Below, piece by piece: positions 52,692 to 62,089 of a DNA stretch of 64,000 bases. The DNA is from Chryseobacterium taklimakanense. Lineage in GTDB: Bacteria > Bacteroidota > Bacteroidia > Flavobacteriales > Weeksellaceae. The notes under the pieces were generated by a model. It had not been told where the DNA came from and did not search any database. It saw only the letters and a list, made by a program, of their open reading frames with translations. A program made the position numbers and the translations under genes. Where the stretch lies: the NCBI RefSeq assembly GCF_900187185.1, contig NZ_LT906465.1:558001-622000 (forward strand), given 5' to 3'. The number at the start of each line of letters is the position of its first letter. Position 1 is the first letter of the stretch.

Positions 52692-53365
52692 TTATAAAAT
52701 TTTTTTATGTAAAAATATCCATTTTGCGCAATGCGTAAATCCTAAAATAAAGTTGTTTGCATCCAGAACAGGGTCATAATTCGGAAAAGCAAATTCTTCC
52801 AGTGGAATATCATCCAGCCATCTGAATTGGTTTTGTTTATTCAAAAGGATAGGCATTCTATGTTTCGTATTATGAATCTCAGCCATCAACTCATTGGCTT
52901 CCGTGGCGACAATTGTTACAGTGTTTATCTCCTTATTGGTTTCAGGGTTTAGTCCAACGATTATAAAACCCACCAATAGAAAAAAATCGGCTGGTCTTTG
53001 ATATTGATTAAATATTGATGCTTAACTTTTCCCTTATAATCCTGCCACTGCCACTCATGAAAGCCATTGACTAAAATTAGGCATCTATTACTTGTAGAAT
53101 TTTTATGGGTTGGTTTTTCGTCAGCTGTTTCAATACGTGCATTTAAAGTTTTCTTCTGAAAGCTCCTGTCTTTACTCCATGGAGCTAAAAACCCTCATTC
53201 GGCAGGAACGATGTGGGAAGTATCTTCATCCAAAATTATAGGTACTCTTGGAGTTGCAAAGCCATTAATTCGAATTTCTCGGTGGTAAGGCTCGCCCACA
53301 TACTCAGCTCCAAAATATTCTTCGAGCTCCTGGGCTTCAGATAATAGTGAGATATAGTTGCACAT
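52692..53365 (-). pseudogene. SRAP (YedK/HMCES-like) peptidase, broken
   Basis: The reading frame starts MCNYISLLSEAQELEEYFG (catalytic Cys2) at 53365 and continues to the typical end ATEANELMAEIHNTKHRMPILL, but carries a TGA at 53197-53199 where the family has Trp (PAE-W-GF), and a frameshift near 52975. Known: SRAP proteins crosslink to abasic sites in single-stranded DNA and are SOS-associated. Intact homologues are about 220-250 aa. Dead gene. Confidence 0.88.
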
Positions 53366-53371
53366 ATAAAC

Positions 53372-53629
53372 TTAATCTTTTAATACTTCATATTTCCAAG
53401 TATAATGTGTTGACACAAATGGTTTTTTATTTTCGGGATAAATAATTTTCGCCTTTATTCTGAACTTCGTGCCGACAGGAAAATCATTGGACATTGTTTT
53501 AGAGCATTGTACGTACATGTCTGTAGTATACGGTTCCTGATTTGGCAAAGGTCTTATATGTACTAATCCGTGCTTTCCCCTTTCATGCGTTATGAAACTC
53601 TCAACTAGTATGTGGTCATATTCTTCCAT
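53372..53629 (-). CDS. hypothetical 85-aa protein beside SRAP
   Basis: Not recognised. Small, beta-rich (HGLVHIRPL, GTKFRIKAKIIYP), no signal. Ends 6 bp before the SRAP pseudogene's start, so it was its operon partner. Unlike its neighbours it has no lesion, but it may simply be a young pseudogene-to-be. Confidence 0.65.
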   Translation of the reverse strand: MEEYDHILVESFITHERGKHGLVHIRPLPNQEPYTTDMYVQCSKTMSNDFPVGTKFRIKAKIIYPENKKPFVSTHYTWKYEVLKD

Positions 53630-53671
53630 GTAATAAGTTTTTTGAATTTCTATAAAAGTAAGAATATTATT

Positions 53672-53802
53672 TTATTTTATTTTTTGTCTTGGCAACCCAA
53701 TTTCGTGTTCCTGAGGATAAGGTGCTCTCCAATTCATGCTGACATCTTCCTTGATATTCCTTTGTACTTCCAGGGCTTTTTCTTTATCATAGGCATATCT
53801 AA
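53672..53802 (-). pseudogene. unidentified gene remnant
   Basis: About 40 codons open on the - strand, ending PQEHEIGLPRQ then a stop; no start codon. Upstream is closed by a stop at once. It looks like the C-terminal end of a lost gene of the SOS-type cluster. Identity not established. Confidence 0.4.
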
Positions 53803-53811
53803 ATTATAGCA

Positions 53812-54574
53812 ATGTCAATTTTTTCAGATAACATCAGGTATTTGAGAGGTCAACTGGAAGCTTAACAATTGGTAGCCGATAACTTAAAAATCACACGAGG
53901 TCGCTATGCGAATATGAAGACGAAGCCAACGAGCCTGCTTTGGATATATTGGTTAAAATGTCAAAGTTTTATAAAGTCAGTGTGGATTTGTTAATAACTG
54001 TTGATGTAAGGAAATATCCCTTGGATAAAATATTGGCTTTACCCGATAATAGAATTGTGCTTCCAATACAGTGGATTCCAAAGGTGATAATAAGATTGAG
54101 ATTATACTACACAAAGCTTCGATGGGATACTTGACTAGTTACTCAGACCCCGAATACATAGAGAGTCTTCAAACAATTTCGTTGCCGTTCCTGAGAAATG
54201 GAACCCTCAGAGCTTTTCCAGTTGAAGGTGATTCAATGCCGCCTTATACTGATGGAACTTATATAGTCGGTAAATATGTTGAATCTCTTGACGATTTAAA
54301 GATAGGAAAATGCTATTTGTTCATTACCAAGAAAGGGATGACTTATAAGAGTTTTCAGAATAGTTCAGCCAAAATTATTAATGTTATTACTGATAATGAA
54401 TTATACGAGCCATTCACTATCAGCAGGTCAGAGATAATTGAAGTATGGGAGTTAGCTTGCAGCATTAACACGGAGGAACTTACCAATCTGAAAAAAGATG
54501 AGTTTACTGCTAAAGATGTTTATACTTTGCTGAAGAAAGAAATCGAAGAACTTAAAAGTAGTCTAAATAGATAG
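53812..54574 (+). pseudogene. XRE-S24 (LexA/CI-like) repressor, broken
   Basis: N-terminal XRE domain starting MSIFSDNIRYLRGQLEA is stopped by TAA at 53863-53865; the frame then shifts near 53920 (ANYEDEANEPALDILVK) and again near 54072, after which a 160-aa S24 part is intact (FPVEGDSMPPY, with the catalytic Ser, and the later Lys in the GMTYKSF region). Known: such repressors self-cleave on RecA activation and control error-prone polymerase clusters. Three lesions, so no function expected. Confidence 0.87.
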
Positions 54575-54757
54575 AAAGGTAACCTATATAGATTACACTC
54601 CCCTGTCTTTCAACCGAAATTAGACGTACCCCCTGCGTCTTAAATTTTAAGAAGAATGATAGGAAACTAAAGGCACTTTTTACTCCTTAAAATGTTGATA
54701 TTTTTTAGCATGTCCTTAAGTGTGGGGAGGTGGTGGGGAAGAAAACTTCAAGAAAAA
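54575..54757. other. intergenic, nothing recognised
   Basis: Space between the S24 pseudogene and the tRNA terminator. No ORF, no hairpin of the cassette type. Confidence 0.4.
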
Positions 54758-54785
54758 CAAAAAACCACCTGAAACAGATGGTTTT
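54758..54785 (-). terminator. terminator of tRNA-Ala
   Basis: AAAACCATCTG...CAGGTGGTTTT stem with T tract on the - strand, directly after the tRNA. Confidence 0.75.
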
Positions 54786-54799
54786 AGTTGAGGCTTTAG

Positions 54800-54873
54800 T
54801 GGAGAATACGGGATTCGAACCCGTGACCTTTTGACTGCCAGTCAAACGCGCTAGCCAACTGCGCCAATCCCCC
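54800..54873 (-). tRNA. tRNA-Ala(GGC)
   Basis: 74 nt cloverleaf: acceptor GGGGGAT/ATTCTCC, D-arm GCGC/GCGC, anticodon stem TTTGA/TCAAA with loop CTGGCAG (anticodon GGC), T-arm ACGGG-TTCGAAT-CCCGT, discriminator A. It has the G3.U70 wobble that specifies alanine. CCA is not encoded. Confidence 0.95.
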
Positions 54874-54917
54874 TTAACAGTTTGCAATAATACAACATTA
54901 TTGAAAAACTGCAAAAA

Positions 54918-56327
54918 TTATTTCCAGCCGCCGCCCAGCGCTCGGTAAAGTTCCACACCAGCCTGCATCTTGGCAAGCCTCGCATTGGAGATGTTCAGTT
55001 CAGCATTCAGCTGGTTTACAGAGGCATTCAGCACTTCAAGGTAATTTGCCATACCATAATTTACCAGCTGCTGGGAATATTCCACCGACTTTTGATAATT
55101 GTCAAGTTCTTTTTGTTTCAATTCGATAAATCTGTCCTGCGCCGTGTAAACCCTCAAAGCATCAGAAACTTCCTTTCCTGCCGTGAGTACCGTTTTCCTG
55201 AAATTCAAATAAGCGCGTTCCTGAGTGGCCAGGCTAACCTCATACTGTGTTCTGATCTGTCTTTTGTTCAAAATGGGTTGCGTAAGGCTTCCAATAACCG
55301 TCGCAAACAGCGAATTCGCGCTGAACAGTTTATCAATGTCACCGCTTAAAATTCCGCCGCTGCCAGTGATTCTTAAATTTGGGTAAAATGAGGCTTTTGC
55401 AGCGTTGGTCAGTTCAAAGGCATTCATCAGGCTGTATTCTGCCTGCATCACATCAGCACGGTTGGAGAGCAGCTTTGCCGCAAATCCCAAATCGGTATTT
55501 TCCGGGATTCTTTGCTGTGCCAGCGTTGTTCTTTCCACCTTCGCAGAAGGTTTTCCTTTCAGCAGGCTGATGGCATTTTCCAGAAGTTCGAGCTGGGTAT
55601 CGATGTTGATCAGCAGCGATTCCGCATTGTGAACCAGTGCCTCACTTTGCTGCACGGCGACTTCGGTAACAGTTCCGGCCTCTTTCAGCGCTTTGGTCGT
55701 CTCAAGGTTTTTATTCCGGATTTTAATGGTTTCTGAGATGATTCTTTTTTGCTCGTCATAAGTCAGCAACTGATAATAGGCAGAAGCCACCGCGGCCACA
55801 AGATCACTTTTCACGGCTTTATGCGCGGCAGTGGTTCCAAGGTATGAAGCCATCTGCGCGCGTTCCTGGGCTGAAAGTTTCCCCCAGATGTCTGCTTCCC
55901 AGGAAAAATCACCCGACAGTTCAAAACTGTTCAGGTAACGCCTGTCACCAACAATTTGTCCGCTTTGGGTATTCAAAGACGGGGTATTAAATGTGTAAGC
56001 CGGGCCAACAGAAACCGTTGGGAAATACGCCGCTTTACTCTGTTTCAGATAAGCTTCCGCACTGATGATGTTCTGCAGTGCGATCCGGATATCCAGATTA
56101 TTGTTCAAAGCTTCGGAAATATGATTTTGAAGAACGGCATCCGTAAAAATCTCTCTCCAGGATAAGTCGCCCAGACCAGCGCTGTCCTGCTGAATCATAT
56201 CCGTTCTGTAAAGCCTTTCATCCACGATATCGGCAGGGCGTTCATACTTGTGATGCGCCACACAGGAGGAAAGAACCACCGGGAGAACTACCGGAATAAT
56301 GAATTTTATTTTAAAGAGGTTTTTCAT
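54918..56327 (-). CDS. RND efflux outer-membrane factor (TolC/NodT family)
   Basis: 469 aa. Seen: lipobox ending LSSC, the NodT start (YERPADIVDERLYR), two OEP repeats with long coiled coils, and a late YLEVLNASVNQLNAELN repeat segment. Forms the trimeric outer-membrane channel of the tripartite pump. Last gene of the operon, 41 bp after the pump gene. Confidence 0.93.
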   Translation of the reverse strand: MKNLFKIKFIIPVVLPVVLSSCVAHHKYERPADIVDERLYRTDMIQQDSAGLGDLSWREIFTDAVLQNHISEALNNNLDIRIALQNIISAEAYLKQSKAAYFPTVSVGPAYTFNTPSLNTQSGQIVGDRRYLNSFELSGDFSWEADIWGKLSAQERAQMASYLGTTAAHKAVKSDLVAAVASAYYQLLTYDEQKRIISETIKIRNKNLETTKALKEAGTVTEVAVQQSEALVHNAESLLINIDTQLELLENAISLLKGKPSAKVERTTLAQQRIPENTDLGFAAKLLSNRADVMQAEYSLMNAFELTNAAKASFYPNLRITGSGGILSGDIDKLFSANSLFATVIGSLTQPILNKRQIRTQYEVSLATQERAYLNFRKTVLTAGKEVSDALRVYTAQDRFIELKQKELDNYQKSVEYSQQLVNYGMANYLEVLNASVNQLNAELNISNARLAKMQAGVELYRALGGGWK

Positions 56328-56368
56328 TTTAAAATTTTAAGTCTAAGGATTGTTCAGACTGTTTGCAG

Positions 56369-59300
56369 TTATTCATTTAGATTTATTTCCTTTGCCGTTA
56401 CAGGTTTTATTTTCTCCTGAATGCTCTGGAAAATGACGTAAAGTACCGGAATCACGAGCAACCCGAAGAACGTTCCGATCAGCAGGCCTGCAGCAGCGCC
56501 GGTACCTATAGAGCGGTTACCAACCTGTCCTATACCTGAGGAAAATACCAGCGGCAGCATCCCGAAAATAAACGCGAAGGAAGTCATCAGGATCGGCCTC
56601 AACCTTGCTTTAGCGGCATTGATGGCACTCATCGCGATACTTTCCCCGTGAATCCTTCTCTGAATGGCAAATTCCACGATCAGGATGGCATTTTTAGCCA
56701 ATAGCCCGATGAGCATTACAATCGCAATCTGGAAATAGATATTGTTTTCCAGACCAAAAATACTTTGACCGAAATAAGCGCCAATCACACCCAGCGGCAG
56801 AGAAAGCATCACCGAAAGCGGCAATACAAAGCTCTCATACTGCGCCGCCAGAATGAAATACACGAAAATAAAACTCAACAGGAAGATAATACCGGTTTGG
56901 GCACCAGCCTTCATTTCTTCTTTTGAAAGTCCGGTCATTTCTACAGAATAACCTGCAGGGAGGCTGTCGGCAGCAGTTTCCTGCACCGCTTTAATTGCAT
57001 CCCCGGTTGAAAATCCCGGATTTGATGACCCTGAAATATTTACTGCCGTAAAGAGGTTGTATCTTTCAATCGCCTGTGGCCCGAAAGTGCGTTTCATCGT
57101 CACGAACTGGGAAACCGGCGACATCTCCCCCGAAGCCGAACGCACGTAGAATTTAGACAGGCCCTGTACGTTTTTCCGGTCATCCGGCAGCGACTGGATC
57201 ATCACACGGTACTGCTTCCCGTATTTTGTAAAGTCAGAAGAATATATTCCACCAACATACCCCTGCATCGCCGCGAGAATATTGGTTACAGAAACGCCGA
57301 CATCTTTGGCCTTTGCCACATCAATCACCATTTCATACTGCGGATAATTGGTATTAAATGATGCGGATGCAAACTGGATTTCAGGCCTTTTCATCAAAGC
57401 GCCTACAAAATCCTGCGAAACCTTGCTCATCTGGTCGAGCTCGTCTCCCGCCCTGTCCAGAAGTACTGCAGAAAACCCGTCACTTGAACCGAAACCTCTC
57501 ACACTCGGCGGTGCAAAGAATACAATCTTGGCATCCGGAAATTTAGAGGCAATGCCGAACAGTTTTTTTGTGATCGCGGCATCGTCCTGATCTTTTTCAC
57601 CATAACGCTCCTTGAAAGGTTTTAATCTTACGAAGGCCTGCCCCACATTGGAACCGTTGCCCGACATAAAACCACGGCTCGCCGTAAATGTTACGTTTTG
57701 TACGCCGGGCACTTTTCGTGCTTCTTCCTGAAGTTCTTTCAGCACATTATAAGTTCTTTCCATCGATGCACCGGGTGGTAAAAGAACATCTGTAAAGATA
57801 ATTCCCCGGTCTTCTTTCGGGATGAAGCCGGTTTTCATGGTAGAATTGGCCCACCAAAATGTCAGCGTTCCTGCCACAAAAATCAGTAAAGTAATCCATT
57901 TATGTCTCAAAAGATAAGTGAATGACCTGCCGTAGCGCTGTGTTCCCGCTTTGAATGCAGCATTGAATTTATAGAACATCTTGTCCATAAAATTCATCTG
58001 TTCATATTCTTTATTTTGTTTTGAATGTGATTTTAAAAAAATTGAACAGAGCACCGGACTTAAAGTCAAGGCATTCACTGCAGAAATAAGGATCGCAATA
58101 ATGAGCGTGATCCCGAACTGCTGATAGAAAACACCTGCCGGACCGGATAAAAAGGTTACCGGAATGAATACCGCTGCCATCACCAAAGTAATTGAAATAA
58201 TCGCCGTGGTAATCTCATCCATCGCTTCCACGGTTGCTTTTTTGCTGTCATGTACTCCGTTTTCGATTTTGGCGTGAACCGCTTCCACCACCACAATGGC
58301 ATCATCCACCACAATACCGATTGCGAGTACCAAGGCAAAAAGCGTCAAAAGATTAATCGAATATCCCAAAAGGTTAAGGAAAAAGAATGTCCCGATAATG
58401 GAAACCGGTACAGCAATCGCCGGAATCAGCGTAGAGCGGAAATCCTGAAGAAAGATAAACACCACCAAAAACACCAGTACAAAAGCTTCCAAAAGTGTTG
58501 TGATTACCTTTCCAATGGAGGCTTCCAGAAATTCATTGGTATCAAAGTTTATGGTATAACCGATACCTGCCGGCATTGATTTTTGAGCTTCTTCCAGTTT
58601 TATTTTTACTTCCCTGATGATTTCCTGTGCATTGGAACCCGGCGTCTGAAAAATCCCCATACTGATGGAGCGGCGGCCGTTGTTCTCCCCGATTCCGCCG
58701 TATGACTGCGCATCCAGGTCAATTCTCGCAACATCTTTCAGCCGGAGAAACTGTCCGCCACCCAACGAACGGATGATGATATTTTCGTAATCCTGAACTT
58801 CGCTCAGTTTTCCCTTATAATTTATGACGTACTGAAACGACTGTCCGCTGTTTTCACCCAACTGTCCGGCAGCTGCTTCACGAGACTGTTCATTGATGGC
58901 GGCCCCAACTTCCGAAGGTTCCAGGCCGTAGCTTGCCATTTTTGCGGGATCAAGCCATATTCTCATGGAATAGTTTTTCCCGCCAAATGCTGAAGCATCA
59001 CCAACGCCATTGATCCTTCTGATTTCAGGAATGACGTTGATATTTAAGTAATTCTGAAGCCAAACTTCGTTATACTGAGGATTATCGGTATAAAAAGAAA
59101 GGAACATCAGGGCACTGGAATTCTGCTTAGAGGATGTAACACCCGACCTGGTAACCTCAGCCGGGAGCAAAGGCATCGCCCTCTGTACCGCATTCTGTAC
59201 ATTCACCGCTGCCAAATCCGGGTCTACACCCTGTTTGAAAAAGACGGTAACACTCGCCGATCCATTGTTTCCGGCGGAAGAAGAAATATAGTCCATACCT

Positions 59301-59518
59301 TCCACACCGTTGACCTGTTCCTCGATTGGGATCACTACGGAGTTCATCACCGTTTGCGCATTGGCACCGGGATAATTCGCCGAAACCCGAACCGTTGGCG
59401 GTGCAATGTCTGGATATTGGGTAACCGGCAGCGCATAAAGCCCCAGAATCCCCAAAATCACTATAATAATGGAAATTACAGAAGCCAGTACCGGCCGGTC
59501 TATTAATTTTTTGATCAT
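56369..59518 (-). CDS. RND multidrug efflux permease (HAE1, AcrB-like)
   Basis: 1049 aa, full length. Seen: N-terminal FIDRP-like opening (IDRPVLASVISIIIVILG), twelve transmembrane segments, TM4 proton-relay Asp pair in AIGIVVDDAIVVVEAV, FILAAQYESFVLPLSVMLSLPLG and the C-terminal GNRSIGTGAAAGLLIGTFFGL. Proton-driven drug export from the inner membrane. Confidence 0.94.
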   Translation of the reverse strand: MIKKLIDRPVLASVISIIIVILGILGLYALPVTQYPDIAPPTVRVSANYPGANAQTVMNSVVIPIEEQVNGVEGMDYISSSAGNNGSASVTVFFKQGVDPDLAAVNVQNAVQRAMPLLPAEVTRSGVTSSKQNSSALMFLSFYTDNPQYNEVWLQNYLNINVIPEIRRINGVGDASAFGGKNYSMRIWLDPAKMASYGLEPSEVGAAINEQSREAAAGQLGENSGQSFQYVINYKGKLSEVQDYENIIIRSLGGGQFLRLKDVARIDLDAQSYGGIGENNGRRSISMGIFQTPGSNAQEIIREVKIKLEEAQKSMPAGIGYTINFDTNEFLEASIGKVITTLLEAFVLVFLVVFIFLQDFRSTLIPAIAVPVSIIGTFFFLNLLGYSINLLTLFALVLAIGIVVDDAIVVVEAVHAKIENGVHDSKKATVEAMDEITTAIISITLVMAAVFIPVTFLSGPAGVFYQQFGITLIIAILISAVNALTLSPVLCSIFLKSHSKQNKEYEQMNFMDKMFYKFNAAFKAGTQRYGRSFTYLLRHKWITLLIFVAGTLTFWWANSTMKTGFIPKEDRGIIFTDVLLPPGASMERTYNVLKELQEEARKVPGVQNVTFTASRGFMSGNGSNVGQAFVRLKPFKERYGEKDQDDAAITKKLFGIASKFPDAKIVFFAPPSVRGFGSSDGFSAVLLDRAGDELDQMSKVSQDFVGALMKRPEIQFASASFNTNYPQYEMVIDVAKAKDVGVSVTNILAAMQGYVGGIYSSDFTKYGKQYRVMIQSLPDDRKNVQGLSKFYVRSASGEMSPVSQFVTMKRTFGPQAIERYNLFTAVNISGSSNPGFSTGDAIKAVQETAADSLPAGYSVEMTGLSKEEMKAGAQTGIIFLLSFIFVYFILAAQYESFVLPLSVMLSLPLGVIGAYFGQSIFGLENNIYFQIAIVMLIGLLAKNAILIVEFAIQRRIHGESIAMSAINAAKARLRPILMTSFAFIFGMLPLVFSSGIGQVGNRSIGTGAAAGLLIGTFFGLLVIPVLYVIFQSIQEKIKPVTAKEINLNE

Positions 59519-59545
59519 AATCCTATAAATTGATGTTGAAGTTCT

Positions 59546-60781
59546 TTACTCTTCAAAAATTGGTTTGATGGCGCCTACGATTTCGTCGAAGTTTTTTGGT
59601 TCAGCCTTTACAGCAGTTTTATCCTTTAAGGTTCCCACGCCCTGCGCCACGACAGTTTCACCTTTCTTTAAACCATCCTTTACCAGAACCATATTGTTCA
59701 CGCGGTCAATCACCTGGATCACTGTATTTTTTGCCGTATCCTTCTCAACCTTGAAGGCATAAACCAAGCCCTGCTGTTCGTAGGTAGCACTTTCCGGAAT
59801 GACCAAAGTGCTGTCGTACATCTTTGGAACACGTATTTTCCCCGTGTTTCCGTTACTCAGCAATTTTTGCGGATTGGGCAAAGAGACCCTGAACTGTATT
59901 GTTCCTGTGGACGGATCAATCTGTCCGGTCACTGCCTGGATCCTTCCCTTTTCAGGATAAACATCACCATTGGCCATTACCAGTTCTACCATCGGCATAT
60001 TTCTCAGCTTCTCCGGAACGGTAGCGCCGTAAGAGTTTTTAAGGAAGTCCAGATACTCCTTTTCATTCATCGAAAAATAGGCGTAAAGTTCACCCGTATC
60101 GGATACTGTAGTAATCGGGGTGGGATCGCCGGGGCCAACCAAACTTCCGGTTCTAAGGTTTATTTTACCCACAACCCCGGAAATCGGCGCACGGATGACG
60201 GAGTAATTCACATTGGCCTGCACGCCCTGATAATTTGCCTGCGCCTGCGATACTCCCGCAGTTGCCTGCTGTCTGGCTGCAATTGCCTGAGACATCTGTG
60301 CCTGCGCTCTGGAAAGGTTCGCTTCTTCGGTTTGCAGCTGAACGTTGCTGATGATATTCTTTTCAACCAGCGGGCGAAGCTTGTTCACTTCTACCTGAGC
60401 AGCGTTCACTGCAGCCTGTGCTGCCTTTACATTGGCTTCAGCAGCTGAAACACTGGAACGGGCTGCACCAATTCCGGCTCGGGCTGCAGAAGCGCTCTCG
60501 CTGAGGACATTGGTTTCGAGCCTGAAAAGCGGCTGTCCCTTCGAGACATATTGCCCTTCATCCACCAAAACCTGGGTGATATATCCCTGAATTTTTGCAC
60601 GCACCTCATTGTTCACGCGCCCCTCAATACTTGCAGGAAATTCAGTATAGCCCATAACATTGCGGGTTTCCACCTTCACCGTGGCAACCGTTTTGGGGCC
60701 GTCCTGCTTTTTCTCTTCCTTCTTTTTGCAGGCTGCGAGAGATAAGGCGGTGATGCCGATTATTAACAGTTTATTCTTCAT
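59546..60781 (-). CDS. RND membrane-fusion (periplasmic adaptor) protein
   Basis: 411 aa. Seen: lipobox LAAC, a lipoyl-like half (VKVETRNVMGYTEFPA, EGQYVSKGQPLFRLE), long Ala/Gln-rich coiled-coil hairpin (VNAAQVEVNKL), second lipoyl half (YSVIRAPISGVVGKINLRTGSLV). Links the permease to the outer channel. 27 bp upstream of the permease gene. Confidence 0.93.
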   Translation of the reverse strand: MKNKLLIIGITALSLAACKKKEEKKQDGPKTVATVKVETRNVMGYTEFPASIEGRVNNEVRAKIQGYITQVLVDEGQYVSKGQPLFRLETNVLSESASAARAGIGAARSSVSAAEANVKAAQAAVNAAQVEVNKLRPLVEKNIISNVQLQTEEANLSRAQAQMSQAIAARQQATAGVSQAQANYQGVQANVNYSVIRAPISGVVGKINLRTGSLVGPGDPTPITTVSDTGELYAYFSMNEKEYLDFLKNSYGATVPEKLRNMPMVELVMANGDVYPEKGRIQAVTGQIDPSTGTIQFRVSLPNPQKLLSNGNTGKIRVPKMYDSTLVIPESATYEQQGLVYAFKVEKDTAKNTVIQVIDRVNNMVLVKDGLKKGETVVAQGVGTLKDKTAVKAEPKNFDEIVGAIKPIFEE

Positions 60782-61241
60782 TGTATAGTTTTTTTAATGA
60801 ATCCTGTATGTTTTCAATATTTTTAGTTAAAAGCAAGCGGTATATGCTGTATTTTTCGTTCAGGCTTTCGTCGGGGCTGTTCCGGTAACTGTGCAGCCTG
60901 TCGAGAATATCGATTTCTGACTCCATTTTTTCCACGATTTCCTGAAACCTTATTTTAACGTAATCTCCGTTGATGATGAAATGTCTTTTTCTTTCGTTAT
61001 AAGATTCAGAATTTTCAATCAAATTATGTTTCAGGAGAAGATTAATATTTTCTGAAACTGAACTTTTGCTCGCTGAAAATACTTCCACTAAATCCTCAAA
61101 CGTCAGTCCCTTCTTTTCAAAATCAAACTTTAAATAAGCATAAATCTTGGCGGCAAGCGGCGGGAGGTTAAAAATACTTCCGTAAAACCGCTGCAAATCT
61201 CTGAAGATGTTTTCGTCGATATTTATATTATTAGACGCCAT
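60771..61241 (-). CDS. GbsR/MarR-type regulator of the efflux operon
   Basis: 156 aa from the ATG at 61241 (a longer start at 61295 would run into the terminator stem). Seen: winged helix LTFEDLVEVFSASKSSVSENINLLLKHNLIE and a C-terminal dimerisation helix. Its stop overlaps the adaptor gene's ATG by 11 bp, so all four genes form an operon, probably autoregulated. Confidence 0.85.
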   Translation of the reverse strand: MASNNINIDENIFRDLQRFYGSIFNLPPLAAKIYAYLKFDFEKKGLTFEDLVEVFSASKSSVSENINLLLKHNLIENSESYNERKRHFIINGDYVKIRFQEIVEKMESEIDILDRLHSYRNSPDESLNEKYSIYRLLLTKNIENIQDSLKKLYNEE

Positions 61242-61264
61242 GGTAAAACAATTTGTTACAAATA

Positions 61265-61297
61265 TAAAAAAATGGTTCGTAAAAAAACGAACCATTT
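61265..61297 (-). terminator. terminator of the pst operon
   Basis: Perfect 10-bp stem AATGGTTCGT/ACGAACCATT followed by T residues on the - strand, past pstB. It also sits just upstream of the GbsR-type gene and may overlap its promoter. Confidence 0.8.
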
Positions 61298-61330
61298 CAC
61301 TGATAGATAAAACTAATTTTTTCTCTGACC

Positions 61331-62089
61331 TTAACCGAAGGCACCCCTGATATACTTCTGTGTGAGCTCATGCTGAGGATTACTGAAAATCTGCGCTGTG
61401 TCACCAAATTCGATGACTTCCCCCAGGTACATAAAACAGGTTTTATCGGCCACACGCTGCGCCTGCTGCATATTGTGGGTTACGATGACGATGGTATAAT
61501 CTTTTTTAAGTTCGTGGATCAGTTCTTCTACTTTTTTTGTGGAAATAGGATCCAGCGCGGAACACGGCTCATCCATCAGAATGACATCAGGCCTTAAAGC
61601 AACTGTTCTCGCAATACACAGACGCTGCTGCTGCCCACCGGAAAGCCTTGTTGCAGGTTTTTTCAAGTCGTCTTTCACCTCATCCCAGATATAACTTTCC
61701 TTTAAAGATTTTTCGATAATCTTTGCGCGGTCCCGCACCGGAAAATTATTGATTTTAAGGCCGTAATTGATGTTTTCGTAAATGCTTTTCGGGAATGGGT
61801 TTGCTTTCTGGAACACCATTCCGATTTTTTTCCTGATTTGGGTAACAGATGTTCTGCGGTCATAAATATCTTCATTATCCAAACGGAAATCACCTTCCAC
61901 TTTGGCTTCTGTATTCAGGTCATGCATACGGTTGAAGCATCTCAGCAACGTAGATTTTCCACAACCGGAAGGGCCGATCAGGGCTGTAACTCTGTTCTTC
62001 TCGAAATCGATATTACAGTTTTTCAGGACATGTTTTTGGCCAAACCAAAGGTTCACGCTGTGGCCTGAAAGTTTTATATTATTTTCCAT
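61331..62089 (-). CDS. pstB: phosphate ABC transporter ATPase
   Basis: 252 aa. Seen: Walker A GPSGCGKST, signature LSGGQQQR, Walker B VILMDEPCSALDP, and H-loop VIVTHNM. Powers high-affinity phosphate import. 11-bp overlap with pstA. No phoU follows: the next gene belongs to the efflux operon. Confidence 0.96.
   Translation of the reverse strand: MENNIKLSGHSVNLWFGQKHVLKNCNIDFEKNRVTALIGPSGCGKSTLLRCFNRMHDLNTEAKVEGDFRLDNEDIYDRRTSVTQIRKKIGMVFQKANPFPKSIYENINYGLKINNFPVRDRAKIIEKSLKESYIWDEVKDDLKKPATRLSGGQQQRLCIARTVALRPDVILMDEPCSALDPISTKKVEELIHELKKDYTIVIVTHNMQQAQRVADKTCFMYLGEVIEFGDTAQIFSNPQHELTQKYIRGAFG

Noticed and set aside
54800-54873. tRNA-Ala as attachment site of a genomic island covering the array
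   Set aside because: No direct repeat of the tRNA's 3' end was found at the other side (30053-30700), and no phage-type integrase lies near it.
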